From the NCBI GenBank assembly GCA_030323885.1, contig CM059186.1, positions 152,494,407 through 152,558,406 on the forward strand: a stretch of 64,000 nucleotides of DNA. The letters are read 5' to 3'. Made by a program: the position numbers and the translations under genes. Positions 19,905 to 32,093 of this stretch are shown piece after piece. The notes under the pieces are model-generated. The model saw nothing but the letters and a program-made list of their open reading frames with translations. It was not told the origin of the DNA and did not search any database. This DNA is from Branchipolynoe longqiensis. Its lineage: Eukaryota; Annelida; Polychaeta; Phyllodocida; Polynoidae. Each line of letters starts with the position of its first letter. Position 1 is the first letter of the stretch.

Positions 19905-22085
19905 CCACGCAGTCACACACATACACACACATCATTACAGCACCACGCACATTCTCACCACCCACAGCCACATCATTACAGCACCATGCACAACCTCATC
20001 ATTACAACACCACCCCGTCACTCCAATTCCCAACCCCACCCACAGACACTTCATTACAGCACCACACCACACACACATACACAAATCATTACAGCACCAC
20101 GTAGATTCTCATCATTACAACACCACCCCATCACTCCCATTCCCAACCCCACCCACAGACACTTCATTACAGCACCACACCACACACACATACACAAATC
20201 ATTACAGCACCACGTACATTCTCATCATTACAACACCACCCCATCACTCCCATTCCCAACCCCACCCACAGCAACATCATTACAGCACCACACCACACAC
20301 ACATACACAAATCATTACAGCACCACGTACATTCTCATCATTACAACCCCACCCCATCACTCCCATTCCCAACCCCACCCACAGCCACATTACAGAACCA
20401 CACACATTCTCATCATTACAACACCACCCCGACACTCCCATTCCCAACCCCACCCACAGCCACATCATTACAGCACCACACCACACACACCACACACACA
20501 TACACACATCATTACAGCACCACGCACATTCTCATCATTACAACACCACCCCATCACTCCCATTCCCAACCCCACCCACAGCCACATTACAGAACCACAC
20601 ACATTCTCATCATTACAACACCACCCCGACACTCCCATTCCCAACCCCACCCACAGCCACATCATTACAGCACCACACCACACACACCACACACACATAC
20701 ACACATCATTACAGCACCACGCACATTCTCATCATTACAACACCACCCCGTCACTCCCATTCCCAACCCCACCCACAGACACATCATTACAGCACCACAC
20801 TACACACACATACACAAATCATTACAGCACCACGTAGATTCTCATCATTACAACACCACCCCATCCATCACTCCCATTCCCAACCCCACCCACAGCAACA
20901 TCATTACAGCACCACACCACACACACATACACACATCATTACAGCACCATGCACATTCTCATCATTACAACACCACCCCGTCACTCCCATTCCCAACCCC
21001 ACCCACGGCCACATCTTTACACTGTACAGCACCACACCACACACACATATACACATCATTACAGCACCACGCACATTCTCATCATTGCAACACCACCCCA
21101 TCCATCACTCCCATTCCCAACCCCACTCACAGACACATCATTACAGCACCACACCACACACACATACACACATCATTACAGCACCACGTACATTCTCATC
21201 ATTACAACCCCACCCCATCACTCCCATTCCCAACCCCACCCACAGCCACATTACAGAACCACACACATTCTCATCATTACAACACCACCCCGACACTCCC
21301 ATTCCCAACCCCACCCACAGCCACATCATTACAGCACCACACCACACACACCACACACACATACACACATCATTACAGCACCACGCACATTCTCATCATT
21401 ACAACACCACCCCGTCACTCCCATTCCCAACCCCACCCACAGACACATCATTACAGCACCACACTACACACACATACACAAATCATTACAGCACCACGTA
21501 GATTCTCATCATTACAACACCACCCCATCCATCACTCCCATTCCCAACCCCACCCTCAGCAACATCATTACAGCACCACACCACACACACATACACACAT
21601 CATTACAGCACCATGCACATTCTCATCATTACAACAACACCCCGTCACTCCCATTCCCAACCCCACCCACGGCCACATCTTTACACTGTACAGCACCACA
21701 CCACACACACATATACACATCATTACAGCACCACGCACATTCTCATCATTGCAACACCACCCCATCCATCACTCCCATTCCCAACCCCACTCACAGACAC
21801 ATCATTACAGCACCACACCACACACACATACACACATCATTACAGCACCACACACATTCTCATCATTACAACACCAGACCACACCCACCAACATACATCA
21901 TTACAGCACCACACACATACACACATCATTACATCACCACACACACAATTACAGCCCCATCATGCCCACCCCACATCACTACAGCACTACACCACGCCCA
22001 CATATCATTACAGCACCACCCTATCACTCACACCCCACCCACATGATTACAGTGCCATTCACAAACCATTACAACACCACCCATG
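19905..22085. repeat. C/A-rich satellite with a 664-bp higher-order period
   Basis: Units of roughly 100 bp combine ATCATTACAGCACCAC, CATTCTCATCATTACAACAC and TCCCATTCCCAACCCCACCC. Variant markers repeat 664 bp apart (CACGGCCACATCTTTACACT near 21004 and 21668; AGCCACATTACAGAACC at 20580 and 21244). An extra local duplication of 197 bp links 20383 and 20580. All long frames are His/Thr/Pro repeats. Confidence 0.95.
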
Positions 22086-22169
22086 ACCCCTCCTCTACTA
22101 TAGCGTCAATATATTTACATGGCCACCAAACTGCGACCACTATATCAGTCCTATCCACCCACTTCATTA

Positions 22170-23147
22170 CACCTCCATATCAGCACACCACCACATCACC
22201 ACACCAGTACATCACCACACCACCACATCACCACACCAGTACATTACCACACCAGTACAGCACCACACCACCACACCACCACATCACCACACCAGTACAT
22301 CACCACACCACCACACCACCACACCAGTACATCACCACATCACCACACCAGTACATCACGGCACCACCACATCACCACACCAGTACATCACCACATCACC
22401 ACACAAGTACATCACCACACCACCACACCACTACATCACCACAACAGTACATCACCACACCAGTACATCACCACACCAGTACATCACCACACCTGTACAT
22501 CACAACACCACCACACCAGTACATCACCACACCACCACATCACCACACCAGTACATCACATCACGACACCAGTACATCACCACACCACCACACCACCGCA
22601 CTACCACACCACCACACCACCACACCACCACACCACCACACCACCACACCACCACACCACCGCACTACCACACCACGACACCAGTACACGACACCAGTAC
22701 ATCACCACACCACCACACCACCACATCACCACATCACCACACCAGTACATTACCACACCACGAAACCAGTACATCACAACACCACCACATCACCACACCA
22801 CCACATCACCACACCAGTATATCACCAAATCACGACATCGTCCCATCACCACATGAACACATCATATGAACACACCACCACACTATTGCATCACTACACC
22901 AATACACCAATACACCACTACATCACTACACCACTACATCACTACAACATCACACCACCACATCACCAAACCACAACATCACTAAACCACCACATGACCA
23001 CACATCACATGAACACATCACCACACCACCACATAAATACACCAATACATCACAACACCACCACACCACCACACCACCACACCACCACACCACCACACCA
23101 CCACACCACCACACCACCACACCACCACACCACACCACCACCACCAC
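22170..23147. repeat. CACCACACCAGTACAT satellite grading into (CAC)n
   Basis: ATCACCACACCAGTAC units of about 16 bp are mixed with CACCACACC trimers and hexamers. Continuous with the preceding satellite in composition but with a different unit. Confidence 0.93.
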
Positions 23148-23751
23148 CCTACATCACCACGCACACGCACAATCCACTATCTGCGTAAGCACTTACCACA
23201 GCCACCACCACACCCACACACGCGCACACTCTCGCCCATGTCCCTCCCACACTTCCCTCCGTCCACCGAGGTGGAAGAACCCCCAAAACACATTCCTCCT
23301 CAACAGAAGTTGACTAGCTTAAGGCAAACTCGAGGTGTGTTGGATTTGTTCCGGTTGAATATAAGGCCAACCCCCCTCCACCACACACCGACCCACACAC
23401 AGACAGACACGCCAACACACCTACCATTGCCAATAAACACACACTTTCCTGGCCGTGTGATTCTAGCTTCAAAACATAACACCCCTCTCCCACACATGCA
23501 CCATTTTGTTCCCACATCCCAACTTAAAACAACAATAACAAAAGCTTTCATAACCTCGGCCAGAAAACATAGTTTCTGTGTTTCTATATTTGCAAATATA
23601 TGAATTTGAATGGTTCAATATAGTATTAAGCATCGTTCAGATTTCTCCTAGCCTATGCGATGTCATTTGGTATTCACATGTTTTATTGTTTTCAAAGTAT
23701 CAATGGTATTATTTGTGAACATGGTATTAACACGCTTAACACAGTGCACAC
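23148..23751. other. Unassigned spacer
   Basis: Decreasing C/A bias to about 23420. A frame at 23238-23603 is open but begins in repeat-biased sequence and has no recognisable domain. Confidence 0.4.
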
Positions 23752-23998
23752 ACACCCATGGTGTCGTTATAGTGTGCCGCACTGATAGACCAGCCGCCGG
23801 CCCATGACCCAAGTCACATTATCCTTATAAGTTATCCTGAGATAATCAGGCCTTGTCCTATCCTAGTAATGCCGAATGCCAGGCTAGATAGCGACAAGTA
23901 CTAGTTTATAAGTTATTGGTTTGATTCGGCTGTGATTCAAACTCCAGACCTTCCGCAAGGGAAGTCTGCGCTCTACCTATTCGGCCACTGCGTCCGAT
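23752..23998 (-). mobile_element. SINE-A, inverted, old, with tRNA head
   Basis: AAGTCACATTATCCT, CTAGTAATGCCGAATGCCAG, then the complement of a tRNA head (CGCTCTACCTATTCGGCCAC). The tail is missing. Confidence 0.78.
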
Positions 23999-24039
23999 TG
24001 ACCTTACTACAAACAGAGTGTAGTAGTCCGCACTGACCA

Positions 24040-24735
24040 GTCAGATAATGAGCAACTTAGACAGGTAGGTGTGGACAGGGTGATTGCAGACCAGTCAGAT
24101 AATGAGCAACTTAGACAGGTAGGTGTGGACAGGGTGATTGCAGGCCAGTCAGACAAGGAGCAACCTAGACAGGAGGGTGTGGACAGGGTGATTGCAGGCC
24201 AGACAGACAAGGAGCAACTTAGACAGGTATGTGTGGACAGGGTGATTGCAGACCAGTCAGACAAGGAGCAACTTAGACAGGTAGGTGTGGACAGGGTGAT
24301 TGCAGACCAGTCAGACAAGGAGCAACTTAGACAGGAGGGTGTGGACAGGGTGATTGCAGACCAGTCAGACAAGGAGCAACTTAGACAGGTATGTGTGGAC
24401 AGGTTGATTGCAGACCAGTCAGACAAGGAGCAACTTAGACAGATAGGTGTGGACAGGGTGATTGCAGACCAGTCAGACAAGGAGCAACTTAGACAGGTAG
24501 GTGTGGACAGGGTCATTGCAGACCAGTCAGACAAGGAGCAACTTAGACAGGTAGGTGTGGACAGGGTCATTGCAGACCAATCAGACATTGAGCAACTTAG
24601 ACAGGTAGGTGTGGACAGGGTCATTGCAGACCAGTCAGATATTGAGCAACTTAGACAGGTAGGTGTGGACAGGGTGATTGCAGACCAGTCAGACAAGGAG
24701 CAACGTAGACAGGTAGGTGTGGACAGGGTAATTGC
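24040..24735. repeat. 54-bp tandem array, about 13 copies, open on both strands
   Basis: The unit contains GTGTGGACAGGGTGATTGCA and CAGTCAGACAAGGAGCAACT. Because 54 is 18 codons, an 18-residue unit (VDRVIADQSDKEQLRQVG) repeats on the + strand without stops, and another Ser/Cys-rich unit is open on the minus strand. The array lies directly after an inverted SINE and before a SINE-D head, with no promoter or splice context, so I annotate it as a minisatellite. Confidence 0.9.
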
Positions 24736-24750
24736 ATTAGAGAGTCTCGG

Positions 24751-24825
24751 TAGCATAATGGTTAGCATGTTAGCCCAGGAATGGCAGTAAGTGTGGCTTC
24801 GAATCCTGCTCTTGGCACAATATTT
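24751..24825 (+). mobile_element. SINE-D head
   Basis: TCTCGGTAGCATAATGGTTA and GTGTGGCTTCGAATCC resemble a tRNA A and B box and match the other SINE-D heads. Confidence 0.55.
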
Positions 24826-24904
24826 CCGAATGTTATCACCACCAAAACAAATTAAATGATGTAATTTAAGGAACATACCAGGGGAAGGCATAATTAAGGA
24901 TTGT

Positions 24905-25325
24905 TTGCGAATCATTCACCTTGTATTTAAGTCACTGATTAATCAGTCGCAGTCAACGACTACTTTATGAATCATTCACCTTTTATTTACATCACTAATC
25001 AATCAGTCACAGTCAACAATGAGTTTAGGAATCATTCACCCTTTAATTACATCACCAATCAATCAGTCACAATCAACAATTAATTACTTTGGGAATCATT
25101 CACCTTTTAATTACATCACCAATCAATCAGTCACAATCAACAATTACTTTGGGAATCATTCACCTTTTAATTACATCACCAATCAATCAGTCATAATCAA
25201 CAATTACTTTTGGAATCATTCACCTTTTATTTACATCACCAATCAATCAGTCATAATCAACAATTACTTTTGGAATCATTCACCTTTTATTTACATCACT
25301 AATCAACCAGTCACCATCAATGAGT
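24905..25325. repeat. 60-bp tandem array, 7 copies
   Basis: GAATCATTCACCTTTTAATT and CACCAATCAATCAGTCACAA recur every 60 bp (54 in the shortest copy). An open frame of 20-residue units follows from the period being a multiple of three. Confidence 0.93.
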
Positions 25326-25327
25326 AT

Positions 25328-25594
25328 TTGATTGTAGCATAGAAGGAATATTAAGTCAATTTAATAACCCGTCACTGCTGACATATATTTTGTCTGGCAT
25401 TTCGAAATGTAGGCAAGGATTAATTTGGCCTAATGTCACTTCAAATATCCCCGAAGTTAATTATATCAAATAAAAGTTGCTTCAAACTAGAGCAAGGTAG
25501 ATTTCCAACACAATGCATAGAGTTTCTCACTATAATCTTTATATATTTTTCTAAAAATAAACCATGTAGAAACTCAGAACCATCGGACTATGCA
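25328..25594 (+). mobile_element. MITE fragment, GTTGCATAGTCCGATG family, left end lost
   Basis: It enters the family at TAGCATAGAAGGAATATTAAG and ends at CATCGGACTATGCAA; the left third is replaced by the 60-bp array. Confidence 0.75.
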
Positions 25595-25608
25595 AATCAA
25601 ATTAACAG

Positions 25609-25780
25609 ACGGGATGGCCGAATGAGTATGCGTCAGTCTCCCATTTTGGTAAGTCGTGGGATTAGAACCCGTGGGTTCCAATCCTGGTTGAGTTCAACCA
25701 ATGACTTAAAAATTGATAGGTGTCGCCACCTTAGATGTTGATAGGACGTAAAACAACAACAAACAAAACAAACAAACAAG
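25609..25780 (+). mobile_element. SINE-A with internal deletion
   Basis: The head CGGGATGGCCGAATGAG joins directly to the 3' end ACCTTAGATGTTGATAGGAC and an AAC-rich tail. About 170 bp of the body is absent. Confidence 0.85.
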
Positions 25781-25890
25781 CCACCTAGCCTGACCCTCAG
25801 TATTACTAGGATTGGATAAGGAGCAATGAAATGAGGAAGGCTAATTTTTTGGCGATTGAAATTTCGCCCGCTTAATCAACTAATGTAGCG
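25781..25890 (+). mobile_element. SINE-B 3' end
   Basis: AGCAATGAAATGAGGAAGGC and GCTTAATCAACTAATG match the 3' end of SINE-B at 8575-8646. Confidence 0.7.
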
Positions 25891-26093
25891 CCTACAAAGA
25901 AGATAGAGATAAGACATCGGTTGTTGTGAATGCGTTACAAGTTGAACGGTACGGAAAGCAGATGGTTCCACACAGTAGGCCACGAGAGATACAACACAGG
26001 TGTGGGTGGGTGGGCTAAGAAAGGGTGAGGTGTTGACTGTTCGGTGGTAGACACGTAAATACCTGTTTGTGAAGATGTGGTGAGCTACGGTAA

Positions 26094-26343
26094 AGCTAAG
26101 ATTCCCACCTGCGTGGAAGCGACATACAGCATGCGTTATGCAGATATACTGAGAGGGGAAGGAAATGAATCTTGATGCCTTATTATGATTCCAGATGTCC
26201 AGAAGCGGCTGCGTTTTTTCATACGGATGCGTGTGCGGTAAATTTAATCAGTCCATGTAGCAATTGGTTTAGCAACCGGAAACAAAATCACATACCACAT
26301 ACCGCATACCGCTTTTGAGTGCTGTATATATGGAAGCTTAGCT
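26094..26343. mobile_element. Foldback TIR element with GCGGTAT words, copy 2
   Basis: The left end AGCTAAGATTCCCACC and the right end GGAAGCTTAGCT are inverted copies of the 3407 element ends. ATACCGCATACCGC sits at the right inner side. Flanks are TAA and TAC. At 250 bp it is half the size of copy 1. Confidence 0.75.
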
Positions 26344-26690
26344 TACAGTGGGGATGTGTAAGCTGGGCTGTGATTGGTTGAGAGAGTGCAAGGACATATG
26401 GGAGGCCAGCTCGGTGAGGTGTATTGCTTGCCCCCCCCCCCACATTCCATCCCTCCACGCCCCCCCCCCTTACACCCTCCCCACCTTGTATCCAACAATG
26501 ACAGCCAATGAGCACCAAACACTCATTCCACCCAACCTGCGGAGCTGTCATCTTCCTGCAATCTATCTGTTCTAGAATTCGCCGTTTGTTTTCCTTTGAT
26601 AAATATCATGTATTCAGTCCTGATGGTGGAGTCTCCGACTTGGCCTGAAGCATGCAGCTCAAACCCTCTAATCTAATACTTAAAGTTGCC
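26344..26690. other. Spacer with C runs
   Basis: C homopolymers near 26431-26440 and 26461-26469. No family recognised. Confidence 0.45.
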
Positions 26691-26693
26691 TGG

Positions 26694-27202
26694 TCCGATG
26701 AAATATATATTTTTCAAAAGGAAAATACTTATGTACATTTGATTCATTATACCCAACTTAGATATTGGTGTCTTAACTAGTAATTTGGGACAGCATATAC
26801 AGAATAATCAGTGAATCTACTACCTCATTCCATTGCACACTTACTTTGAGGAAGCCATTAGGCAGGGAGCCCACAAACGAATTAGGTCAATCTCGTGACC
26901 TGATTTGTCTTGCCCTCATTCCCAATACCATATATGGCATTAGTCAAGTTCTAAGACATACACATTACTAGGTCAACTCACATCACATGACCATCGCGAG
27001 ATAGTAATCTGTGTCATAGGTACAGGACTCTTGGCAAGCTTGTCGAAATGATTTTGGGCTCTATCAGCTCAAGTTGCTCTGAAATTAGCATGTTTTCATC
27101 AAAATTACTCTGGACTAATGTTTAGTAGGTTATAATGATCAGCTTGATATATTTATCTAAAAAAATAAGGCAAAAATTCAAACGCCATCGGACTATGCAA
27201 CT
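26694..27202 (+). mobile_element. MITE, GTTGCATAGTCCGATG family, enlarged copy
   Basis: AGTTGCCTGGTCCGATGA begins at 26694 after TAA; CATCGGACTATGCAACT ends at 27202 before TTA. It is about 160 bp longer than the usual copy because of extra sequence around 26850-27010, with no clear duplication at its edges. Confidence 0.82.
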
Positions 27203-27309
27203 TTAAATATTATTGAATAAATATTCATTGAATAATTCATATTCTTTCGTCAGCACCGAAGCATTGGTCTTCCACGCTTTTAGATAATAGGAGTATTTAC
27301 ACAAGCTAG

Positions 27310-27452
27310 ATTGGTTAGTTGCTTGTTGGTGCTTTACGTCCTAGCAACATCTAAGGTCATATGAGGACGGATAACGACTTGTGACAGTGTGCACTCCTGG
27401 CGACTTTATAGTGCTGCCCCACTGGGAAATCAGGCCGCCGGCACCATAAGGT
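27310..27452 (-). mobile_element. SINE-A, inverted, 3' half
   Basis: GCTTTACGTCCTAGCAACAT through CTTTATAGTGCTGCCCCACT and GGCCGCCGGCACCAT is the complement of the family 3' half. Confidence 0.85.
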
Positions 27453-28349
27453 GATGATGTTAAATATAATAACTAAAATGGTTAAGGTAATATACAATGG
27501 AATCTTCTGGCGATTATATCACTTGATGCAGCTTAACGGTTAACGCTGATTAGTCACATTCAGTCGGTGATTTAAGGATATTCACACAGAATATCAGCTG
27601 ATAATTTAGAGGGGAGAAAACAGGTATCTGCAGATATCACAGCAACAGACATTGCTTGAGCGCACTTCCCCAAAGTGACGGTTGGGTGGCGGGAAATTGT
27701 TAGCAACACCTGAGCCCCCACCCCACGCCCCTCACATACTATCTGCACCTGACAGAGATAAGAAAGATTACTCGGTAATAACGCCAGGTCTAAAAATGTC
27801 CGAGCAGTTGGGCGGGGGCGGGGAACTGACGTCACTAAATCTAAATGAGTCGGGCCAACTCAAGGTGATGATCTCATTCTAGGACATAGGATACACCCGA
27901 AGATGATTGGCTAGTTCCACCTGACACACTTCGATAGACTACATCACCGTTCCAGCGGCGCAGTGCATTGTGGGATGCATCAGAGCAAAACAAACCCGCG
28001 ATAAGCACATGGCACATGCTAATATATTGGGTGCAGCTATGAAATGTGCTAGTTTCAGCTCATCTCAGCTCTTGTTTGAAACATAGAATGCCAACTAAAA
28101 AAATATATATAATAAATTAAGATTCTAATCTTTTATCCAGCATTGCATTTACATCAATATAACCAGCACATCTTATGCCATGTGCATTTAGATTTAGAGA
28201 AATCTGGCACTCAGACTAGTGTTAGAGCCATAGCCAGGGTCAGTTTTACTTATTTTATTAATGTTTTTTTTATATCCTATGGTTACTGACATATGTAGAA
28301 CTAGAAAATGAGTAGGGTTAATCAGATATTGGTTATATATTTCTCTGAA
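27453..28349. other. Unassigned DNA
   Basis: No repeat family or defensible gene. Short frames at 27572-27835 (-) and 27682-27882 (+) overlap each other and have no recognised domain. Confidence 0.4.
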
Positions 28350-28667
28350 ACAAGTGTATGTTGACACATTTGGCATTTTAATATTTAGAACAAGAATTAA
28401 TAATGGTGATGTGGATATCACTGATTGTTTTGTATGGAATTGTATGTTTCTTAACACAAAATGTTTAACTATGGTTAGTTTTCTCTTAGCTATATTCATC
28501 AGATCATTACATTGCATGTGTGCATACATGTTTATGCCAAACTGTTCTGTATTTCTATTCATTTTGAATAAAATTGAAGTTTTTCCCTACGCGTATCGAA
28601 AAACTCAATGGCCATTCACATTTGCTTTGCTGCCAACACCGTTTTCAGTGCATGCGCAGTCGGAACC
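28350..28667. mobile_element. Non-coding module shared with 31055-31350
   Basis: TTTAGAACAAGAATTAATAA, TTGTATGTTTCTTA and a final CCGTTTTCAGTGCATGCGCA align with 31055-31350 in the same order. The last part also resembles the ACTGCGCGTACCG module of the CCGGTGTGG elements. Confidence 0.7.
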
Positions 28668-28759
28668 CTAATCCCGTCTATAGATAGCAATTTCTCGCAA
28701 AGTACCCAGGTCATCAGGCAAATAAACCAGCTAGAGAACCACCAGGTTCAGAACATCCT

Positions 28760-28970
28760 CACCAGAAGATATTTCGTCTTAGGAACATCTAAGTTCATAT
28801 CAGAATGGATATGGACATGCGCACTGATGGCGACTTTATAGTGTTGCCCCACTATGATACTATTTAGCTGACATGGCCCGATGTGCCACTCAGTCCTATT
28901 GCTTTGACACCAAGCCAATCAAACCTTGACCTAGATTCATCACTAGTAACGCCGATTACTCGGCAGTGAG
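28760..28970 (-). mobile_element. Old SINE-A, inverted
   Basis: GGAACATCTAAGTTCATATC, GGCGACTTTATAGTGTTGCC and TGCCACTCAGTCCTATTG read as a decayed complement of the family. Confidence 0.7.
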
Positions 28971-29888
28971 AAGGATCAAATTATTTTATTTGACTCGGAA
29001 AAAAATGAGAGATTCACCTTGTTATGTACACTTTAAGTGTACCTCCAACATCAGGACTACCACACTGCCCATGCAGCACCCCCCCCCCCCCACCCTCCAC
29101 CCCCACTCCCAATAACATTAGGATCTAACTGTCCCTAAAGTTGCCATAGATTAGAATTTTCCTGATTTATCCGGAATTCCGGATTTTCGATCTGCCTGAT
29201 TTTTCCCCGGATATTCAGATATGGTCAAGATTTGCGACCATTCCGGGTTTTTCATACACACACACACACCCGTTGATTATTTTCCTGATTTTTTTTTTTG
29301 TCAGGCCATCCTCATCTATGAGTTGCATAACCTGACTGTTTGAAGCTTCTACCATATACGTGCCGCATAAGCAAGTATACGAGTATAATTATCCGGAAAC
29401 CGATTATCTATGAAATGTGTCCTCTTCATATCAACCTGACTCTATAGCAACCAATGACACTCCTCCACTCATCGACTGGTCAGGCCTTCTGTCTTGCCTG
29501 GTGGTGCCACCTGGCTTCTTACTCATCACCTGGCTCTACCTCATGCCTGTCCCACTCGCTCCATATACACAGATTATATGGATCAACTAAGTTTTGAAAG
29601 TGAGCAGAGTGACAGTTGGTGCACGGTGTAGAGGAGGCGGCGAGGAGAGAATGCCCGCCCCATAGTGAATAACATGGAAGTTAAGGTGGTTAGAGAGAAA
29701 CATTAAGGGGCTGCCGTTATTTATATCCACATAATAAATTATATAGTAATAGTATATATATATATACACATATATACATATACATAATATACATATATTA
29801 GGTTGATCTGATCTTTGGGGCAATAAACAATATCCACCTCCACTATCCGTCCCTTTTTTCCTTTTGCGAATTATATATGGACGAGGGT
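28971..29888. other. Unassigned DNA with microsatellites
   Basis: A C run at about 29069-29080, CACACA at 29258-29270, TATATA at 29750-29775. 29155-29310 is a degenerate repetition of CCGGAT/GATTTT words. Confidence 0.45.
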
Positions 29889-29904
29889 ATTCGTAGAGCT
29901 GCTT

Positions 29905-30225
29905 TTTTTAAATTTTTTTGTTGGTCCATTAGTTGTTTAAGCAGGGGAAATTTCACTCATAGACGACTGGTCTTCCTTATTCCACTGCTGGTCGATAGAA
30001 AGCCCGAGCCTACACTTTTACCGACCCAAGGGATTTTTAGCCTCCCACACCATATAGACATGGTATGAGAGCAAGCGGCCTTTGATGACGCTGTAAGTTA
30101 TACACAGCGGTGGAAATCCAAGTTGGCAGAGCTGGGGGCATGGGGAATCGAACCGCCGACCCTCAGATTAGGAGTCTGACCTAGAAAAAAGTCAGACACT
30201 CTAACCACTCCGCCACAGAGAACGC
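29905..30225 (-). mobile_element. SINE-B, inverted, near full length
   Basis: Begins with the complement of the 3' signature (CCATTAGTTGTTTAAGCAGG), then CCTCCCACACCATATAGACA, and ends in the complement of the tRNA head (CACTCTAACCACTCCGCCAC). Confidence 0.82.
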
Positions 30226-30253
30226 GAATTAGCAGAAGAATGATTACTATTCG

Positions 30254-30281
30254 CAGAGCTGCTTTGCTCTGTGAATTGTGC
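30254..30281. repeat. ATTCGCAGAGC palindrome
   Basis: ATTCGCAGAGCTGC followed by its near-complement GCTCTGTGAATT. Related palindromes are at 30964-30992, 31012-31040 and 31372-31399. Confidence 0.8.
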
Positions 30282-30332
30282 ATGTTGTTCGTCAACATGG
30301 GTAATTTGCGCGCAAACGGGGGACTACACTGA

Positions 30333-30935
30333 CGGTGGCGCCGCCTGGATTCGAACTCGATGCCCAAAAACCCCTCTCGAGCCTCCGAGAACCACTCTCG
30401 CCTCGCGAGCCCTCATCTCGCCTCGCCAGATCTCGCCTGGACCGAGTCGACTCCAGGCACCCAGCCGTGCGCATAGACTCAAACTCAAGGCATTGTCAAT
30501 GGTCGTGAGCAATCTTCATACAGAAAATACAGAAAAAGTGAAATATCTCTAAAACCACACCACCTATTAACAAATCGCTTGGTACACATATAGGAAACAT
30601 CTTTACCAAAAAGATTATATTACATTTATAAGGTTAGGGTTTTTGATTTCTATTAATTTTGAATAAAACTAATGTTTTGCACTGCGCGTACCGTCAAACT
30701 CAAGGCATTGTCAATGGTGGTGAGCAATCTTCATACAGAAAATCCAGGAAAAGTGAAATATCTCTAAAACCACACCACCTAGAAACAAATCGCTTGGTAC
30801 ACATATAGAAAAGATCTTTACCAAAAACATTATATTAAATTTATAAGGTTAGTGACTCACAACCATTGACAATGCCTTGAGTTTGAGCATATGCGCACGG
30901 CTGAAACTGACAGTGAGCTGAAACCGCCACACCGG
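30333..30935 (+). mobile_element. CCGGTGTGG-family TIR element, copy A4
   Basis: From 30461 the sequence matches A1 in the same orientation (CTCAAGGCATTGTCAATGG twice directly, once inverted). The right end GCTGAAACCGCCACACCGG is intact at 30935 and is of the A2 type. The left 130 bp (30333-30460) are unlike other copies, with only a weak CGGTGGCG at the edge, so the left boundary is uncertain. Confidence 0.7.
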
Positions 30936-30959
30936 ACCGACAACAACCACCAGCTTGAT

Positions 30960-31400
30960 TATAATTTGCAGAGCTGCTTTGCTCTGCGAATTAGTGCAAC
31001 ACTGATTTTTATTTACAGACCTGCTTTGCTCTGCGAATTAGGAAAAGAATGACATTTCAATATTTAGAACAAGAATTAAAAAATGGTGATGTGAACTGAT
31101 TGGTAATGTGACTGATTGTTTTGTTGGGAATTGTATGTTTCTTAGCTCAACGTGCTTAATTATGGATAGCTTAAATATATTCATTATATTATTATATTAC
31201 ATGCGTGCATCCATGTTCATGCCAAATTGTTATGTATTTCTATTAATTTAGAATAAAATCGAAGTTGCGCACTGTGCGTATCGGCAAACTCAATAGTTGT
31301 ACACATTTGTGTTGCTGTCGGCGCCGTTTTCAGCGCATGCGCAGCTCTGCGAATTATAGCATTGGTGGCTGTTATTCGCAGAGCAGCAGCTCTGCGAATA
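30960..31400. mobile_element. ATTCGCAGAGC palindrome cluster around a shared module
   Basis: Palindromes at 30964-30992, 31012-31040 and 31372-31399 bracket a module (31055-31350) that is a diverged copy of 28350-28667. Half sites occur at 29889-29903 and 31339-31352. Confidence 0.7.
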
Positions 31401-31435
31401 GCCAGTGCGATTATATCTTTGTATAAATAAACATA

Positions 31436-31442
31436 TAATATA

Positions 31443-31480
<38 letters not shown>
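31436..31480. repeat. (TA)n microsatellite
   Basis: TATATATATG and TATATA run. Confidence 0.9.
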
Positions 31481-31483
<3 letters not shown>

Positions 31484-31915
31484 TTTAAGATCTTGGATAA
31501 CATCAAGCCCGCACCACTGATTTTGACCTGAGGACTAATATTTGCATTCCGAAAGGGATATCCGGCCAGACTAGCAGCACAACCCTATATCATAATTCAC
31601 CCCTTCGCCTTCACTCACCAAACAGCTCTTGTAAACACCACCTTCTATTGCAGGGATACGAAAGAAAATGCACGTAGATCACCCGGCCCGCTAAACACAC
31701 GCATTGTGAGACCCTCAGTCAACCCATCTTCAATGTCATCAAGTCATGTTCTGTCAAGTTACTTCTGGTTGAAAAACCACACACACACATGCACACACAC
31801 ATATATACACACAACCTATGTTACTGCAAAAGAAAATGTATTCAAATGAATAGAAAATTTGGAGGTGATATAAAATATATTAAAATTCCAAAAACATGAA
31901 CATTTAAATCAAACC
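31481..31915. other. Unassigned spacer
   Basis: Only an (AC)n tract near 31780-31812 is recognisable. Confidence 0.4.
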
Positions 31916-32090
31916 TAAGTTCCTACTAAAATATATTCTTAATTAAATATATCATTATAGAGTATTGTACTGCATATAATTGGGAATGGTATTTTATTTT
32001 ATTTTATTTTAGGAGTACCTCTAACCCATCCATTGTCAGACTTCCACTTTAGGTATAAATCTAACGCGGCTTTCCTGGCTTAATGCTATG
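31916..32090 (+). repeat. Direct-repeat unit left of element E1
   Basis: TAAGTTCCTACTAAAATATA, CTGCATATAATTGGGAATG and GCGGCTTTCCT occur here and again at 32849-33005 immediately right of E1. Confidence 0.85.
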
Positions 32091-32093
32091 TTA

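Noticed and set aside
19852..23188. His/Thr/Pro-rich frames of up to 549 codons
   Set aside because: They follow the C/A satellite, cross its monomer boundaries, and several overlap in different frames. There is no start or splice context.
24040..24735. CRISPR-like or iteron array
   Set aside because: Directly abutting 54-bp units with no unique spacers; an ordinary minisatellite.
24007..24915. 302-codon minus frame with Ser/Cys repeats
   Set aside because: Generated by the 54-bp minisatellite and continuing into SINE-D sequence. The opposite strand is equally open.
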